Program-made: the position numbers and the translations under genes | Assembly (NCBI GenBank): GCA_946548895.1 | Contig: CAMNQF010000018.1 | Coordinates: 1 to 54,843, forward strand | Length of the DNA stretch: 54,843 nt | Source: an uncultured bacterium | GTDB lineage: Bacteria; Bacillota; Clostridia; Oscillospirales; Oscillospiraceae | Direction: 5' to 3' | In this document: positions 1 to 7,599 of the stretch, piece by piece | How positions within the stretch are numbered: position 1 is the stretch's first letter | How the letters are laid out: every line of letters begins with the position of its first letter | The notes under the pieces: generated by a model | What the model saw: only the letters and a program-made list of their open reading frames with translations | What the model was told of the DNA's origin: nothing | Databases searched by the model: none

Positions 1-41
1 CTATTGCTATCTTGTTGATTTAGCACATCTTTTCTGTTTTT

Positions 42-218
42 TCAAACAGGCCCTAGCCATTCCACATATGATCGTGCCTCGGCATCCACCCGTGACTGTT
101 CCGCAATGCCCCGAATAACCGCGACACGGGACGACTTTTCCTCCGGGGTCAATTCTCTATGCCTGGAAAAGAACTCCCTCATCCACGCTTGACCTTCCTT
201 GATTTCCATTTGAATCAT
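42..218 (-). CDS. Small hypothetical protein coupled to the sigma factor gene
   Basis: A 58-residue polar, charged protein of unknown function. I chose the ATG at 218 because it overlaps the TGA of the upstream sigma-like gene in an ATGA arrangement (215-218) and has a GGAAG ribosome binding site about nine bases upstream. A longer reading from 287 would lie mostly inside the sigma gene. The protein is rich in Glu and Arg, with no signal peptide or membrane segment. The overlap suggests translational coupling, so it probably works with or beside the sigma factor. No family recognised. Confidence 0.5.
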   Translation of the reverse strand: MIQMEIKEGQAWMREFFSRHRELTPEEKSSRVAVIRGIAEQSRVDAEARSYVEWLGPV

Positions 219-967
219 GCTGTCATCACTTCCTTTTCGATGCTCCTCAACGCCGCTGTCTCTGTGCGGCTGGTTGCTGTACTCCATGTATCGGCTCTCG
301 CCGCATCCCTGGTCGCACGAAAATCCTCAAACCCATCCAGGCACTCCCGTAGCTCCCGCCGGTATTTCCCCCGGGCCAGATGGTCAAGGGCGCGTTCTTC
401 CGCCTCCTTCACCGCCTGCTTGCTGGTGCGCCTTGCGGCAACCTCATCCAGCGTCAGGCCGTCCAGATAGCGCAGGCGCACAACAGCGGCTTGCGCCTGC
501 GGCAGACCGTCCAGTGCTGCGCCGATGATACGGCGGCAATAGTCCAGAAAATCGCCGTACTCCACGCTTATAAAGGCCAGGGTCGCGCTCCCGTCCGACA
601 CAGTGTCCGCGACTGCTGGGCCGTCCTCATATGCAGGAGCATCCGCGCTTTCCGCATAGTGGAGTGCATCCCGCCTTGTTGTCCTGATGCCGGATTCCTC
701 CGCGAATCGAGTTTTGAGGGTAAGGCGCAGCACCGAAAGAAACCCGCCGCCCTCCCGCTCAGGGTCGAATTTCTCCACTGCGTCCAGCATAGCGAGAAAG
801 CCGGCCTGCATCAGATCCTCATGCGGTGTGCGCCCGTTGGAATTACTCGCCCATCTGTACGCGGACTTTGCCACGAACCGCCGCACTTCCTCCCATAGCT
901 TCAGCGTGGCTCCCGGCTCTCCTACCTGCACCGCTTCCGCCGCCGCTGTAAATTCTTGACGTGTCAC
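215..967 (-). CDS. Sigma-70-like factor of mobile-element type
   Basis: A 250-residue sigma-70-related protein. A region-2-like segment (about residues 48-90, HEDLMQAGFLAMLDAVEKFD) should bind core polymerase and the -10 element. A region-4-like helix-turn-helix (about 165-215, LPQAQAAVVRLRYLDGLTLD) should read the -35 element. The start is a GTG about ten bases after GGAGGGG. Such stand-alone sigma-like proteins are common in conjugative elements and prophages of Clostridia, and the DUF6462 gene nearby fits that. The C-terminal 40 residues are not recognised. The mobile role is inferred from context. Confidence 0.7.
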   Translation of the reverse strand: MTRQEFTAAAEAVQVGEPGATLKLWEEVRRFVAKSAYRWASNSNGRTPHEDLMQAGFLAMLDAVEKFDPEREGGGFLSVLRLTLKTRFAEESGIRTTRRDALHYAESADAPAYEDGPAVADTVSDGSATLAFISVEYGDFLDYCRRIIGAALDGLPQAQAAVVRLRYLDGLTLDEVAARRTSKQAVKEAEERALDHLARGKYRRELRECLDGFEDFRATRDAARADTWSTATSRTETAALRSIEKEVMTA

Positions 968-1166
968 TTGAACCAGGCCCCTCCTTCGTGGTATAATGAT
1001 CGTATCACAAAGCGTCCTGCCACTCAGGAAAGGTCATCCGCGTATCCTTAGCTATGGCTGTTCGGTGCCACCCGTACCGGACAGCTTTCTTTTCGCAGTC
1101 AAAAAAGCGATTCTGGCGAGGGTTTCCCGGTATCCGGCATCCAATTCACCTCCGCACTCCCTTTGC

Positions 1167-1367
1167 TTACTGCGAAATGCTGTTCATATACACATCGACC
1201 TTGGAATAGTTCACGAGATACCGCTTTCCGATTCTAATAACCGCGCCAGCGTCCTCAGCCACTTTCCGCATACTCGCCTTGCCCAGTCCGTACCGGGCAC
1301 AAGCCTCGTCAATGCCGCCCGTTTTGACTTCCTGTTTTTCCAGGTTATGCCTGATTCTCGTTTGCAT
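1167..1367 (-). CDS. DUF6462 / excisionase-like DNA-binding protein
   Basis: A 66-residue protein resembling the DUF6462 family, small winged-helix or MerR-like proteins found in Clostridia mobile elements. The segment GGIDEACARYGLGKASMRKV reads like the helix-turn-helix of an excisionase, and IGKRYLVNYSKVDVYM like its wing. The start is the ATG at 1367, preceded by GGAGG six bases upstream. A longer reading from 1385 lacks a ribosome site. It may control excision or transcription of an element, but no integrase is in the window, so this could be a remnant or the edge of an element extending left. Confidence 0.65.
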   Translation of the reverse strand: MQTRIRHNLEKQEVKTGGIDEACARYGLGKASMRKVAEDAGAVIRIGKRYLVNYSKVDVYMNSISQ

Positions 1368-1725
1368 ATAAATCCTCCAGTTCAATAGTTCGTGATGTGC
1401 GATATGTGTTCGTCATGAGCATTATTATAATGCATCTATCACTCAAATGAAATGGCATCTTTGTGACATGGCGGCAGAGCCAAAACGCAGAGACATCAAG
1501 CCTTTCCAAGTTAAAATGTGACATATCACCCCGCCCAGTGGCTTTTGGGGCGGGGTGGAGCAAATATCACGTATCTTCCATTCAAGCCGTAGAAAAAGCG
1601 TCCCGCCCGGTCTGGACAGGACGCCATTATTACGGCATTTGATATAAAAGTGATACAATATCTGGAGGGCTAACCTGATGCGTATTGCAGGAATCGCCGT
1701 ATTGCAAGACTTTCCAGGCTTTACA
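1368..1725. other. Intergenic gap between accessory remnant and lysS
   Basis: No convincing gene. It holds two hairpins: a GC-rich stem with arms 1527-1536 and 1548-1557, and the lysS terminator at 1593-1624. A TATAAT-like sequence for the DUF6462 gene lies near 1425-1435 on the minus strand, but I see no good -35 partner. The gap marks the change from accessory to core genes. Confidence 0.4.
1593..1624 (-). terminator. Intrinsic terminator of lysS
   Basis: On the minus strand a stem formed by GCGTCC and GGACGC (1619-1624 and 1598-1603) is followed directly by five T residues (1597-1593). It lies about 100 bases after the lysS stop codon. Confidence 0.7.
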
Positions 1726-3234
1726 TCACTCCAGCGGCTTCATTGTGGGGAACAGGAGAACCTCCCGAATGGAGTCGTTGTTGGTGAGCAACATGACGCA
1801 TCGGTCGATACCGATGCCCAGCCCGCCTGTGGGGGGCATCCCATACTCCAAGGCTGTGAGGAAGTCCTCGTCCATCATGCCCGCTTCATCATCCCCCTTG
1901 TCCCGAAGCTCCACCTGCTTCTGGAAGCGCTGGCGCTGGTCGATGGGGTCGTTGAGCTCAGAGAATGCGTTGCCCATCTCGCTGTGGCAGATAAACAGCT
2001 CAAACCGCTCAGTGAGCCGGGGGTCTGCCGGGGACCGCTTGGCCAGCGGGGACACGTCCACCGGGTGCATGGTGATGAAGGTGGGCTGAATCAGCTTCTC
2101 CTCCACCCGTTGGTCGAAGCACTCGTACAGAGCGTTTCCCCAGGTCTTGTCGGCGGTTTCAGGCAGCTCCACTCCGATGGACTTGGCGGCGGCCACCGCC
2201 TCCTCGTCCGACGTGATGGCCATAAAGTCCAGCCCGGTATACTGCTTGACGGCCTCGTGCATGGGCAGGCGGGGCCAGCCGGGGGTCAGGTCAATCCGCT
2301 CCCCCTGCCACTCTACCTGGTAGGTACCCAAAATTTTCTGGGCGGCGGAGGACAGCAGGTCCTCGAAGAGGTCCATCATGTCGTTGAAATCGGCATAGGC
2401 CTGATACAGCTCAATGGTGGTGAACTCCGGGTTGTGCCGGTTATCCATGCCCTCGTTGCGGAAAATGCGGCCGATCTCATACACCCGCTCCAAGCCGCCC
2501 ACGATGAGCCGCTTCAAGGGCAGCTCAGTGGCAATGCGCATATACATATCCATGTCCAGGGTGTTGTGGTGGGTAATGAACGGCCGGGCTGTGGCGCCGC
2601 CGGAGATGGTGTTGAGCACCGGCGTCTCCACCTCCATAAAGCCTCTTCCATCCATGAAGTCCCGGACGTGCTTGATAAACTGGGAGCGGATGATGAAATT
2701 CCGCTTCACATCCGGGTTGACAATGAGGTCCACATAGCGCTGGCGGCAGCGGGTCTCCACATCCGTCAGGCCGTGAAACTTTTCCGGCAGGGGCAGCAGG
2801 GACTTGGACAGCAGGGTGATGGTCTTGGCCTTGATGGAGATCTCCCCCCGCTGGGTGCGGAATACCTCTCCCTCCACGCCCACAATGTCGCCGATGTCGT
2901 ATTTCTTGAATGCGGCCAGGGCCTCCTCCCCCACGTCGTCAATGCGGACGTAGAGCTGAATGCGCCCCGCTCCGTCCTGGAGGTCGGAAAACACCGCTTT
3001 GCCCATCCCCCGCTTGCTCATGAGGCGGCCCGCCAGGCGGACGGTCTGGCCCTCCATCTCCTCAAAGCGGGCCTTAACCTCATCGCTGTGGTGGGTAACG
3101 CCGAACTTGGTGATGACAAACGGGTCCCGCCCCTGCTCCCGCAGGGCGGCCAGCTTGTCCCGCCGGATCTGAAGCAGCTCGGACAGGGAGGGTTCTCCCT
3201 GAACGGGCTGCTGGCTGCTGGTCTGGTCAGACAT
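1726..3234 (-). CDS. lysS: Lysyl-tRNA synthetase, class II
   Basis: A 502-residue class II lysyl-tRNA synthetase that charges tRNA-Lys in the cytoplasm. An OB-fold anticodon-binding domain (about 65-165) precedes the class II catalytic core. Motif 2 is visible as FRNEGMDNRHNPEF (about 258) and motif 3 as GLGIGIDRCVMLLT near the C-terminus. Length is normal for bacterial LysRS. An AAAGGAGAG site precedes the ATG at 3234. It lies 33 bases after greA and probably shares the greA promoter. It ends the operon, with a terminator at 1593-1624. Certain by family. Confidence 0.97.
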   Translation of the reverse strand: MSDQTSSQQPVQGEPSLSELLQIRRDKLAALREQGRDPFVITKFGVTHHSDEVKARFEEMEGQTVRLAGRLMSKRGMGKAVFSDLQDGAGRIQLYVRIDDVGEEALAAFKKYDIGDIVGVEGEVFRTQRGEISIKAKTITLLSKSLLPLPEKFHGLTDVETRCRQRYVDLIVNPDVKRNFIIRSQFIKHVRDFMDGRGFMEVETPVLNTISGGATARPFITHHNTLDMDMYMRIATELPLKRLIVGGLERVYEIGRIFRNEGMDNRHNPEFTTIELYQAYADFNDMMDLFEDLLSSAAQKILGTYQVEWQGERIDLTPGWPRLPMHEAVKQYTGLDFMAITSDEEAVAAAKSIGVELPETADKTWGNALYECFDQRVEEKLIQPTFITMHPVDVSPLAKRSPADPRLTERFELFICHSEMGNAFSELNDPIDQRQRFQKQVELRDKGDDEAGMMDEDFLTALEYGMPPTGGLGIGIDRCVMLLTNNDSIREVLLFPTMKPLE

Positions 3235-3267
3235 TGTTTTTCTCTCCTTTGTATGCGCGGGCCGCCA

Positions 3268-3741
3268 TCACCGCTGGATAGCGACCACCTCGTATTCGAT
3301 ATTGCCGGCGGGAGCCTCCACCACGGCGATGTCGCCGACGGCTTTGCCCAGCAGGGCCTTGCCAAAGGGGGATTCCTCAGAAATACGGCCGTTCATGGGG
3401 TCGGCCTCCTGAGAGCCCACCACCTGATAGCTCTCCTCGTCCCCGGTGACTACGCTCTTCACGGTGATCTTGCTGCCCATACCCACCACGTCGGTATTGT
3501 CGGCGCTCTCCTCAATGACCACATAGTTGGCCAGGATGTTCTCCACTTCAGCGATGCGGGAGTACAGCTTGCCCTGTTCGTTTTTCGCCTCATCGTACTC
3601 GCTGTTCTCGCTCAGGTCGCCGAAGGACCTGGCCTCCTTAATCAGGTCGGCCACCTCTTTTTCCCGCACGGTCTTGAGGTAGGTCAGCTCTTGTTTTAGT
3701 TTCTCCAGGCGCTCGGCGCTCAACTTGTATTCCTTGGCCAT
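3268..3741 (-). CDS. greA: Transcription elongation factor GreA
   Basis: A 157-residue GreA that rescues backtracked RNA polymerase by stimulating transcript cleavage. The N-terminal coiled coil (about 1-75, with SFGDLSENSEYDEAK carrying the acidic tip residues) inserts into the polymerase secondary channel. The C-terminal half is the FKBP-like domain (SPFGKALLGKAVGD). Length is that of the family. It is the first gene of a greA-lysS operon driven by a near-consensus promoter at 3833-3861; the pairing is common in Firmicutes. Confidence 0.96.
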   Translation of the reverse strand: MAKEYKLSAERLEKLKQELTYLKTVREKEVADLIKEARSFGDLSENSEYDEAKNEQGKLYSRIAEVENILANYVVIEESADNTDVVGMGSKITVKSVVTGDEESYQVVGSQEADPMNGRISEESPFGKALLGKAVGDIAVVEAPAGNIEYEVVAIQR

Positions 3742-3832
3742 CTTTATCTCATCCTTTCTTTGTCCCGCAGTGTCTCGTAAGCCGGGCCTGCGGCCGGCGG
3801 CGGCAGGCCGGCCGCAAATATTGTTCTATGGA

Positions 3833-3861
3833 ATTATAGATACTTTACCCACCTTTGTCAA
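3833..3861 (-). promoter_or_regulatory. Sigma-A promoter of greA-lysS
   Basis: On the minus strand TTGACA (3856-3861) and TATAAT (3833-3838) are separated by exactly 17 bases, a perfect consensus promoter about 90 bases upstream of greA. Confidence 0.85.
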
Positions 3862-3867
3862 GTGGTT

Positions 3868-3888
3868 CCGGGCCTGCCGCCGGCCCGG
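3868..3888 (-). terminator. GC-rich hairpin after the TIGR04086 gene
   Basis: A 7-bp stem (3868-3874 with 3882-3888) just downstream of the TIGR04086 stop codon on the minus strand. There is no T-run behind it, so termination here is uncertain. A second GC-rich inverted repeat near 3781-3815 shares the same core letters. Confidence 0.35.
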
Positions 3889-3892
3889 TCCG

Positions 3893-4315
3893 TCATTTTT
3901 TCCGGGCTGCGGGCCGTTTTTTCTTTCTTCCGCCCCGCAGCATACCGGCCAGCGCCCCGCCACACAGGCATCCGGCCAGCTCAATCAGGGCCTGAGCGCC
4001 CAGCACAATCCCATCGCTCATGAGCAGCCCCACCGCCAGAATGAGCAGATAGCACACCGCGCCCGCGGCCAGCCCCCCCAGCAGACGCCGGGACTTCCAC
4101 CGGGCGCAGGCCAGCAGGCCGCCGCCGAAGCCCCCGAGCACGCAGGCCGCCGCCGTAATCTGGGGGGCGGCGTCCTCTTTCAGGATCCCGTTGGACACTG
4201 CCAGCGAGCCCAGCAGCAGGATCATCAGCTCCACCCCCAGGGCCAGCAGGCCGCCCAGTACCACCCCCGTGGCCATTTGGACGGCGTTGTTTCCCTGCGC
4301 CTCCGCCTTACCCAT
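3893..4315 (-). CDS. TIGR04086-type small membrane protein
   Basis: A 140-residue integral membrane protein with about four hydrophobic segments and a basic C-terminal tail (RGGRKKKRPAARKK). It resembles the TIGR04086 family, membrane proteins of unknown function usually next to yajC in Clostridia, as here. I start it at the ATG at 4315, preceded by AAAGGGGTG. A longer frame reaching 4522 would run through yajC and is not credible. Its ribosome binding site lies inside the 3' arm of a large hairpin (4318-4397), which suggests translational control. Confidence 0.75.
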   Translation of the reverse strand: MGKAEAQGNNAVQMATGVVLGGLLALGVELMILLLGSLAVSNGILKEDAAPQITAAACVLGGFGGGLLACARWKSRRLLGGLAAGAVCYLLILAVGLLMSDGIVLGAQALIELAGCLCGGALAGMLRGGRKKKRPAARKK

Positions 4316-4317
4316 AA

Positions 4318-4397
4318 AAGCACCCCTTTTCACATGGTTTCCACAGGCAGCACCGAACATTGCGGTGCTGCCTCTACCATATGCAAAAGGGGTGCTT
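4318..4397 (-). promoter_or_regulatory. 80-nt hairpin sequestering the TIGR04086 ribosome binding site
   Basis: Between yajC and the TIGR04086 gene the minus strand can fold into one long hairpin. The outer stem is 13 perfect pairs (4385-4397 with 4318-4330), a middle stem is about 8 pairs around 4375-4383 and 4331-4338 with one G-U, and the inner stem is about 11 pairs (4345-4355 with 4363-4373) closed by a 7-base loop. The outer 3' arm contains the AAGGGG of the next gene's ribosome site. No T-run follows, so translational control seems likelier than termination. Confidence 0.6.
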
Positions 4398-4418
4398 GTC
4401 ATGCCAGGGGCAAGCGTC

Positions 4419-4736
4419 TTACTTATCGTCTTTTTTGTCCTTTTTCTCCTCTTTCTCAGAAATCGGAGCCTCCTCCGTGCTCTGGGTGCCCTTGCTGGAA
4501 ATGGCCCACTTGGTGAACTCAATCCGAACGCGGTCAGCGCCGGTTTCCATCACAACGGTCTGCTCCTTCACGGCGCAGATGGTGCCCACAATGCCGCCGA
4601 TGGTAGTGATTACGTCGCCCACCTTCAGGCTGCTGCGCATCTCCTCGGCCGCTTTTTTCTTCTTGTTCTCCGGCCGGATGAGCATGAAGTACATGACGGC
4701 GATCATGACCACGATCATAATAATTTCTACAGGCAC
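4419..4736 (-). CDS. yajC: Preprotein translocase subunit YajC
   Basis: A 105-residue YajC, the small membrane subunit that associates with SecDF. One N-terminal membrane helix (VEIIMIVVMIAVMYFMLIRP) is followed by NKKKKAAEEMRSSLKVGD and the TIGGIVGTI segment typical of the family. The tail is strongly charged (EKEEKKDKKDDK). The start is most likely the GTG at 4736, because GGAGG lies eight bases upstream; the ATG at 4757 would put that site inside the gene. It has its own promoter (4783-4811). No secDF is in the window. Confidence 0.9.
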   Translation of the reverse strand: MPVEIIMIVVMIAVMYFMLIRPENKKKKAAEEMRSSLKVGDVITTIGGIVGTICAVKEQTVVMETGADRVRIEFTKWAISSKGTQSTEEAPISEKEEKKDKKDDK

Positions 4737-4782
4737 AGATTTTTCCTCCAATGTCATTTTAATACGAACACGCAATGGAAAT

Positions 4783-4811
4783 ATTATAGCGGATTGTGCC
4801 GCAAAACACAA
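4783..4811 (-). promoter_or_regulatory. Promoter of yajC
   Basis: Minus-strand TTGTGT (4806-4811) and TATAAT (4783-4788) with a 17-base spacer, about 47 bases before the GTG start. Confidence 0.7.
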
Positions 4812-4852
4812 CCCCTATTTTCCAATATCCCTAAAACAGGCACGGAAACAGC

Positions 4853-5986
4853 TCAATCTGCCCTCCCGCCCAGCTTTTCCGAATAAGCGTCCCGAAAGGC
4901 GGCGAACTGTCCCGCGTCCAAGGCGTCCCGGATGCGGCGGACCAGGTCATTGTAGAAATACAGATTGTGCATCACCGCCAGCCGCATGGCCAACATCTCC
5001 CCCGCCACAAACAGATGGCGGAGGTAGGCCCTGGAAAAATTCCGGCAGACCGGGCAGCCGCAATGGGAATCTATGGGCCGTTCATCCAGCTTAAAGCGCT
5101 CGTTTTTCAGGTTCAGCGAGCCCTCCCAGGTGAACAGCTTGCCGTGGCGGGCGTTGCGGGCGGGCATGACGCAGTCGAAAAAGTCCACCCCCCGGGCCAC
5201 CGCCTCAATGATATTGGAGGGTGTGCCCACCCCCATGAGGTACCGGGGCTTATCCGCGGGCATATGGGGCTCCACCGCTTCAATGATGGCATACATCACC
5301 TCGGTGGGCTCGCCCACCGCCAGGCCGCCGATGGCGTAGCCGCCGCAGTCGATTTTGGCGGTCTCCTTCATGTGCCACACCCGCAGGTCCTCGTAGGTGG
5401 CCCCCTGGTTGATGCCGAACAGCACCTGCCCGGGGTTGACGCACCCTGGCAAGGCGTTCAGCCTGTCATGCTCCGCCTTGCAGCGCTCCAGCCAGCGCAG
5501 GGTGCGCGCACAGGAGGATTTGGCGTAGTCATAGGGGGCGGGGTTTTCCACACATTCGTCAAAGGCCATGGCCACGTCGCTGCCCAGGTTGGACTGGATG
5601 CGCATGGATTCCTCCGGGCCCATAAAGATCCGCTTCCCGTCAATGTGGGAGGAGAATGTCACTCCCTCCTCGGTGATCTTCCGCAGCCCCGCCAGGGAGA
5701 ACACCTGGAACCCGCCCGAGTCGGTGAGCATGGGCCCGTCCCACCGCATGAACTGGTGGAGCCCCCCCATCCGCCGCACCACATCGTCCCCGGGGCGTAG
5801 ATGGAGGTGGTAGGTGTTGGACAGCTCGATCTGACAGCCGACATCCTTTAAGTCAAAGGCGGACAGCCCTCCTTTGATGGCTCCCTGCGTACCCACGTTC
5901 ATGAATACCGGGGTCTGCGCCGTGCCGTGGGGACAGGTGAACTCCCCCCGGCGGGCTTTTCCCTCCGTCTTGATTACGCGAAACAT
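4853..5986 (-). CDS. tgt: tRNA-guanine transglycosylase (queuosine synthesis)
   Basis: A 377-residue bacterial Tgt that exchanges guanine-34 in GUN anticodons for the queuosine precursor preQ1. The active-site region DSGGFQVFSL holds a catalytic Asp, and GGYAIGGLAVGE lines the substrate pocket. Near the C-terminus CGCPVC with a later His forms the zinc site. Length is standard. It starts at 5986, ten bases after the TfoX-C gene, and is last in a ridA-TfoX-tgt run. No queA or preQ1 synthesis genes are nearby, so the precursor may be salvaged or made elsewhere. Confidence 0.96.
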   Translation of the reverse strand: MFRVIKTEGKARRGEFTCPHGTAQTPVFMNVGTQGAIKGGLSAFDLKDVGCQIELSNTYHLHLRPGDDVVRRMGGLHQFMRWDGPMLTDSGGFQVFSLAGLRKITEEGVTFSSHIDGKRIFMGPEESMRIQSNLGSDVAMAFDECVENPAPYDYAKSSCARTLRWLERCKAEHDRLNALPGCVNPGQVLFGINQGATYEDLRVWHMKETAKIDCGGYAIGGLAVGEPTEVMYAIIEAVEPHMPADKPRYLMGVGTPSNIIEAVARGVDFFDCVMPARNARHGKLFTWEGSLNLKNERFKLDERPIDSHCGCPVCRNFSRAYLRHLFVAGEMLAMRLAVMHNLYFYNDLVRRIRDALDAGQFAAFRDAYSEKLGGRAD

Positions 5987-5996
5987 GGCGCCCTCC

Positions 5997-6251
5997 TCAC
6001 AGTTCCCGGAACCAGCGCTTCAGCTCCGCCTTGCGCTCCGGGGGCAGCAGGCTCTTCTTGATCCCCGCCGCCGCCCCGGCCAGGGCTTCCAGCTGGTGGA
6101 GGCAGGCGGCGGGGTCCACCTGGGCGCGGATGCGCACAAACGCCTCCTCCGCCCCCATGGCCCGCAGCTGTTCCGGCCCGGCAACGCCGATCTTCTCCAA
6201 ATTAGCCGCCAGCTTGGGGCCGATGTTGGGCAGGTCCGTCAAACGCTCCAT
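5997..6251 (-). CDS. TfoX C-terminal domain protein
   Basis: An 84-residue protein made only of the TfoX/Sxy C-terminal domain, a helix-hairpin-helix-like fold seen in DLPNIGPKLAANLEKIGV. Full TfoX proteins control competence in proteobacteria; the stand-alone C-terminal domain in Firmicutes has no established role and may bind nucleic acid. I start it at the ATG at 6251, four bases after the ridA stop, which implies coupling. A longer frame to 6287 would overlap ridA. Confidence 0.75.
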   Translation of the reverse strand: MERLTDLPNIGPKLAANLEKIGVAGPEQLRAMGAEEAFVRIRAQVDPAACLHQLEALAGAAAGIKKSLLPPERKAELKRWFREL

Positions 6252-6255
6252 CCGC

Positions 6256-6633
6256 TCAAAACGCGGCGACGCACTCAATCTCCACACGGGCGTCCTTGGG
6301 CAGGGCGGCCACCTGAAAAGCGGCCCGGGCGGGATAGGGCGCGGAGAAGAACTCGGCGTATACCTCGTTCATGGCGGCAAAGTCGGCAATATCCTTGAGC
6401 ATGACCGTAGTCTTGACCACACAGGCCATATCCAGCCCCTCCGCCGCCAGGATATTCTTGATGTTGGTGAGGGACTGCCTGGTCTGGGCGGCCACGTCCT
6501 CCCCGGCAAAGGCGCCGGTGGCGGGGTCGATAGGCAGCTGCCCGGACACATAGACCACATTGCCCCAGCGGACCGCCTGGGAATAGGGGCCGATGGCGGC
6601 GGGGGCGTTGTCGGTGTGAATGGCTTTGTTCAT
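6256..6633 (-). CDS. ridA: RidA family reactive-intermediate deaminase
   Basis: A 125-residue RidA (YjgF/YER057c/UK114) protein. The family hydrolyses reactive enamine/imine intermediates released by PLP enzymes such as threonine dehydratase. Typical features are APAAIGPYSQAV near the N-terminus, YVSGQLPIDPATG, and the C-terminal ARVEIECVA with the Arg and Glu that bind the substrate carboxylate. The ATG at 6633 follows AAAGGAG. It is first in a short run with the TfoX-C protein and tgt. Confidence 0.93.
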   Translation of the reverse strand: MNKAIHTDNAPAAIGPYSQAVRWGNVVYVSGQLPIDPATGAFAGEDVAAQTRQSLTNIKNILAAEGLDMACVVKTTVMLKDIADFAAMNEVYAEFFSAPYPARAAFQVAALPKDARVEIECVAAF

Positions 6634-6692
6634 GTCAATCGTTCTCCTTTTTGATATTGGTTCACGGTGAGCGGATGGAATTCTCCAGCTTT

Positions 6693-7574
6693 TCACCGCA
6701 GTTCCACAGTGTAAATCAGGCGCTTTTCCCCGCCGGGGGCCAGCCGGATGACATAGGGCTTGTCGGTGAAATCGCCGGTCTCGTCCTCATAGGCGGCGCA
6801 GCCGTGCCAGGGCTCCAGGCAGATATAGGGGGCGTTGGCGTTGGGCATGGTCCAGAACGCGATCATGGGGAAGCCGTCAAAGGTCATATGGACCTCCCGG
6901 CCCCCGCCCTCCCGGCGCAGGGTCACGCCCTTGGAACGCAGCCCCTCAAAAATCAGGGTGTCCACCTCATCGAATACCCGGTGGTCCAGGCGGATGGTGT
7001 CGCCGCCCTCCAGCTCCGGCCCAAACCGCCCGGCGGCCAAAAGGCCCTGGGCCGTTGGGATCAGGGGGCGGACCTCCTCTTTTTGGTCGAACACCAGCCG
7101 GTAGTCCTCAAACCGCTCCCCCGCGCCCAGGGGGCAATTGACCCCGGTGTGCGCCCCCACGCAGAACAGCAGGTCCTCCCCGCCGGGGTTGCGCACCTCA
7201 AACTGGGTGGAAAAGCCCCCGTCCAGCAGCTGGTGCCGAACTTGGAGCACAAAAGGACAGGGATAGCACGCCTGGGTCTCCGGGGAGTGGCGCAGCTCCA
7301 TCACCACATAGTCCTCCCCCTGCTCCGCCACCGCGAACTCGCTGTGCCGGGCAAAGCCGTGGCGGGCCATCTCGCAGTCCTCCCCCTTGATGCGCACCGT
7401 CCCATCCTTCAGGCTCCCCACAATGGGGAACAGGTTGGGGTTCTGCCCCGGCCAGGAACCGGCGCTGCCCTGCCAGATATATTCCACGCCCTGTCCGTCC
7501 TGAAAGGATACCAGTTCGCCGCCCAGGGTGTTTACGGCGGCAGTATACGCTCCACGCTTCAGTTCAATTTTCAT
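6693..7574 (-). CDS. Aldose 1-epimerase family protein (LacX-like)
   Basis: A 293-residue member of the aldose 1-epimerase / LacX superfamily, beta-sandwich enzymes that interconvert alpha and beta anomers of sugars. Family marks include NPNLFPIVG, the HGFARHSEF stretch with conserved His and Arg, and CLEPWHGC with the catalytic Glu region near the C-terminus. The substrate is not evident. It lies 25 bases downstream of a sugar-nucleotide-type transferase gene, which suggests a carbohydrate role. It could be a glucose-6-phosphate 1-epimerase relative. Confidence 0.85.
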   Translation of the reverse strand: MKIELKRGAYTAAVNTLGGELVSFQDGQGVEYIWQGSAGSWPGQNPNLFPIVGSLKDGTVRIKGEDCEMARHGFARHSEFAVAEQGEDYVVMELRHSPETQACYPCPFVLQVRHQLLDGGFSTQFEVRNPGGEDLLFCVGAHTGVNCPLGAGERFEDYRLVFDQKEEVRPLIPTAQGLLAAGRFGPELEGGDTIRLDHRVFDEVDTLIFEGLRSKGVTLRREGGGREVHMTFDGFPMIAFWTMPNANAPYICLEPWHGCAAYEDETGDFTDKPYVIRLAPGGEKRLIYTVELR

Positions 7575-7599
7575 AGTCCGCTCCTCCCTTTCGGTTTTG

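Noticed and set aside
1678-3699. A 673-codon plus-strand open frame across lysS and greA
   Set aside because: It is antisense to two certain genes and reflects GC-rich codon use; its translation is low-complexity and matches no family.
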